From: Akkermansia muciniphila
GTDB lineage: Bacteria; Verrucomicrobiota; Verrucomicrobiia; Limisphaerales; BJHT01
Reading direction: 5' to 3'
DNA: 64,000 bases
NCBI GenBank assembly: GCA_945861535.1
Contig: CAMAUZ010000021.1
Coordinates: forward strand, 1 to 64,000
In this document: positions 62,170 through 64,000 of the stretch, piece after piece
How positions within the stretch are numbered: position 1 is the first letter of the stretch
How the letters are laid out: each line of letters begins with the position of its first letter
Program-made: the position numbers and the translations under genes
Notes under the pieces: model-generated
Seen by the model: the letters and a program-made list of their open reading frames with translations, nothing else
Database searches by the model: none
Told to the model about the DNA's origin: nothing

Positions 62170-62784
62170 ATGAGCTTGTTACTAAATCAGCAAGTCCTCG
62201 TGCTTAACCGCCTCTGGCAGGCAGTAAATATCTGCTCTGTCCGGCGGGCGCTCACCCTGTTATTTCAAGGACACGCCCAAGTGGTGCTCGGTGACGACGA
62301 CGGGGTTTTCCAAACCTTCGGATTTCGGGAGTGGCAGGATTGTTCCCGCCAAGGTCCGGCGCACGAACTAATCCAATCCGTGTCGTTCAAGATCCGCGTG
62401 CCGCGCGTGATCATGCTGCTGGTTTTTGACCGTCTGCCAAAAAAGGAAGTCAAGTTTACCCGGCACAACATCTTCGAGCGCGATCGCGACACCTGTCAGT
62501 ACTGTGGCCTTGTGTTTGCCCGGAAAGACTTGAACCTCGACCACATCATCCCCCGCGACCGGGGTGGACCGACAACGTGGGAAAATATCGTCTGCTCCTG
62601 CATCCCGTGTAATACGCGGAAAAGCAACCGTACCCCGGCTGAGGCCGGCCTGCGGCTGATCCGCAAACCAAAGCGGCCCAAATGGCGGCCATTTGTACAG
62701 GTTAGTTTCGCCCTTGATTACCACGACAGTTGGAAACACTTCCTAGATTTGGCGTATTGGAACGTCGAGTTAGGCGAAGGTTAG
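62170..62784 (+). CDS. HNH endonuclease-domain protein
   Basis: 204 residues. The zinc/HNH module has C109-x2-C112, L-D-H125-I-I-P-R-D-R-G-G, the Asn in WENIVCSC, and C144-x2-C147. The N-terminal LLNQQVLVLNRLWQAVNICSVRRALTLLFQGHAQVV block is typical of a widespread stand-alone bacterial HNH family whose role (nucleic-acid processing or DNA repair) is not settled. It has a near-consensus promoter. Confidence 0.88.
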   Translation: MSLLLNQQVLVLNRLWQAVNICSVRRALTLLFQGHAQVVLGDDDGVFQTFGFREWQDCSRQGPAHELIQSVSFKIRVPRVIMLLVFDRLPKKEVKFTRHNIFERDRDTCQYCGLVFARKDLNLDHIIPRDRGGPTTWENIVCSCIPCNTRKSNRTPAEAGLRLIRKPKRPKWRPFVQVSFALDYHDSWKHFLDLAYWNVELGEG

Positions 62785-62835
62785 TCGCTCGAACCGCACT
62801 TCGGAATTCCCTCCTATGACACGGGCAACGTCGGG

Positions 62836-63207
62836 TCAGGCGGTGGAACCGTGACTCTTCGCCACCTCGATCATCTCCCAGAATTTGGGGCTATCCTGTA
62901 GCGCTTCATCCTCCCCGGTCGGCAGGCTTGAGCGGAAGAGAAAATCCTTGAGGGTGTTGCGGCTGAAAATACGGTGAATGACGATTCCCAGATCGTGTTT
63001 CTCGAAATAGACGCGGAAATCCCCGATCCGGAAGCGATGAAGCACACGACCGTCCCGTTCGAGTTTACCGAAACGCTCCAATTCGGTGCTCATAATTTCC
63101 AGCGGCAAGCCCCGGAACTCACCCAAGATATGCAATTGCAATTCCTTGGGCATTTTCGATAACTCCGCGGCACTGGTGGGATTGAAGATGATCTGAAAAG
63201 GACGCAT
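62836..63207 (-). CDS. RelE/ParE-superfamily toxin-like protein, no visible antitoxin
   Basis: 123 residues from ATG 63207. QIIFNPTSAAELSKMPKELQLHILGEFRGLP and GRVLHRFRIGDFRVYFEKHDLGIVIHRIFSRNTLKDFLF give the RelE-like beta sheet and basic face. The longer open frame begins inside the tRNA gene and is rejected. No small gene for an antitoxin overlaps either end, so it may be an orphan or a decayed module. It is convergent with the HNH gene. Confidence 0.75.
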   Translation of the reverse strand: MRPFQIIFNPTSAAELSKMPKELQLHILGEFRGLPLEIMSTELERFGKLERDGRVLHRFRIGDFRVYFEKHDLGIVIHRIFSRNTLKDFLFRSSLPTGEDEALQDSPKFWEMIEVAKSHGSTA

Positions 63208-63258
63208 AGAGCAGTGCCAATGGAGAAGTAAAACTACCTGATAAATTACTTCGGAATC

Positions 63259-63333
63259 TGGTAGCCCGTATGGGAATCGCACCCATCTTTCAGCCTTGAG
63301 AGGGCCGTGTCCTAACTAATAGACGAACGGGCC
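63259..63333 (-). tRNA. tRNA-Glu (anticodon CUC), CCA encoded
   Basis: Folds as a complete cloverleaf on the minus strand: acceptor GGCCCGU/ACGGGCU, D stem GUCU/GGAC, anticodon stem CGGCC/GGCUG with loop CUCUCAA, and T stem AUGGG/CCCAU. Anticodon CUC is at 63298-63300, reading GAG. Discriminator A and the CCA end (63259-63261) are encoded. Confidence 0.95.
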
Positions 63334-63393
63334 AGACACCAAACGCGGCGCAGTTTATGCACCCACCGAACGAAGTCAACTCTGCACAATAAA

Positions 63394-63418
63394 AAAGGCC
63401 ACCATGACGGTGGCCTTT
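63394..63418 (-). terminator. Intrinsic terminator of the PEP-CTERM gene
   Basis: On the minus strand AAAGGCCACC, loop GTCAT, GGTGGCCTTT, then a T-run (complement of the As at 63391-63396). It lies 18 bases after the stop codon. Confidence 0.9.
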
Positions 63419-63436
63419 GAAGGAAAACCGACCGAA

Positions 63437-64000
63437 TTACTTACGGCGCCGGAACAAAAGAGCAGCGCCACCGAGCAGTCCCAGCGCCAATACCGACGGT
63501 TCCGGCACAAGAGCAACCTGAAAGCTGGGATGAAGGTTCGCGGTAGCTGTCACCAGTGTCGGAGGGGATCCGGGGACCGTGCCACCAAGAGTAATTGCGG
63601 TCAGAGCCGACTCCCCGATATATGCTCCCGGAGTAGTCGAAGCCTGCGCAAAACTACTGATCGAAACACCGTTAACCATCGAACTCCACACACGAAAGCG
63701 GTACTCCGCTTGCGATCCTGCGTTCAACGAAGCATCCGTAACGGTAAACGTTGTTCCATCGACGAAACCCTCAGCCCCGCTCTGTTGGGAAAAAGGCGTC
63801 GAAGTTCCAATCGCCCCCAACGACCCACCAACCGGCCCGACAAACAAGCGCCCCACAAACTGAGACGCGTCACCCGTAGGAATCGCAGGCTGAGATGAGA
63901 GGATAGTGTTGCCTGTAATTCGAGTTACGCCATCCGGAGCAAAGACGACATGACTGTTTAGGTCATTTAAATCGTAAGTTTGAAATCCGATGTCGTAGTT
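63437..64000 (-). CDS. PEP-CTERM surface protein, 5' end outside the window
   Basis: 188 residues are open from the right edge to the stop at 63437; the true start is beyond 64000. Extracellular beta-rich sequence (VVFAPDGVTRITGN, FVGRLFVGPVGG, AEYRFRVWSS) ends in VPEPSVLALGLLGGAALLFRRRK: a PEP motif, one transmembrane helix and a basic tail. This is the exosortase sorting signal, so the protein would be cleaved and attached to the cell surface or an exopolysaccharide matrix. No exosortase is in the window. Confidence 0.9.
   Translation of the reverse strand, partial: NYDIGFQTYDLNDLNSHVVFAPDGVTRITGNTILSSQPAIPTGDASQFVGRLFVGPVGGSLGAIGTSTPFSQQSGAEGFVDGTTFTVTDASLNAGSQAEYRFRVWSSMVNGVSISSFAQASTTPGAYIGESALTAITLGGTVPGSPPTLVTATANLHPSFQVALVPEPSVLALGLLGGAALLFRRRK

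Noticed and set aside
63437-63856. 139-codon frame beginning at a GTG as the full PEP-CTERM gene
   Set aside because: The frame is open beyond the GTG to the window edge with protein-like sequence, so the gene is truncated by the window rather than starting there.

Overview
The window is a GC-rich (about 65%) bacterial chromosome segment that looks like Verrucomicrobiota. The evidence is family-level: a planctomycete-type cytochrome/DUF1549/DUF1553 protein next to a Tat-exported DUF1501 protein, several secreted sulfatases, ThuA-like and 3-keto-disaccharide hydrolase (DUF1080) proteins, a DUF5069 protein, prepilin-like proteins with the [14 protein letters not shown] leader, and a PEP-CTERM protein. 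I see no rRNA, CRISPR array, prophage or complete transposase.

Layout. 1-11 kb is carbohydrate catabolism: a truncated aldehyde dehydrogenase, a ThuA-like protein, deoxyribose-phosphate aldolase, a GH42 beta-galactosidase-like protein, an iron alcohol dehydrogenase, the KDPG aldolase/KDG kinase pair, and an ACS-type sugar-acid transporter. 11.8-30 kb is mostly secreted degradative proteins: the DUF1549/DUF1553 and DUF1501 pair, a leucine-rich repeat protein, an SGNH hydrolase, a class-C serine hydrolase, an 816-residue helical repeat protein, and a minus-strand operon of an SGNH-LRR fusion plus two sulfatases. At 30.0-31.4 kb two toxin-antitoxin modules stand head to tail. 32-44.6 kb holds a sulfatase with EF-hands, a PfkB kinase, EF-P, the DUF2339/DUF3999 membrane pair and an orphan ABC ATPase. 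44.8-56 kb holds an aminotransferase, an outer-membrane barrel, two prepilin-like proteins, a DUF5009 acyltransferase-like protein, YhbY, a DUF1080 protein and a ceramidase-like protein. 56.6-64 kb is more housekeeping (SurA/PpiD-like chaperone, LysE exporter, PssA, LeuC, HNH protein, tRNA-Glu) and ends in a truncated PEP-CTERM protein.

How the genes work together. The first 11 kb would import sugar acids, phosphorylate KDG and cleave KDPG to pyruvate and glyceraldehyde 3-phosphate. The sulfatases, SGNH proteins and DUF1080/DUF1501/DUF1549 proteins fit extracellular or periplasmic processing of sulfated and acylated polysaccharides. No formylglycine-generating enzyme lies in the window, so the sulfatases would be matured by one encoded elsewhere.

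The most interesting structure is outside the genes. Spacers are packed with inverted repeats, including four copies of an element of about 100 bp built from tandem 10-bp CGGCACTAAC-like units. Many genes lack a Shine-Dalgarno sequence and instead have a -10-like hexamer (TAnnnT) 6-10 bases before the start codon, with a TTGnnn -35 box 16-18 bases further upstream, which suggests leaderless transcripts. No wholly new defence or metabolic system is evident. The best candidates for new biology are this repeat family, the promoter/start architecture, a GH42 protein lacking its acid/base glutamate, and the long 32-residue repeat protein.
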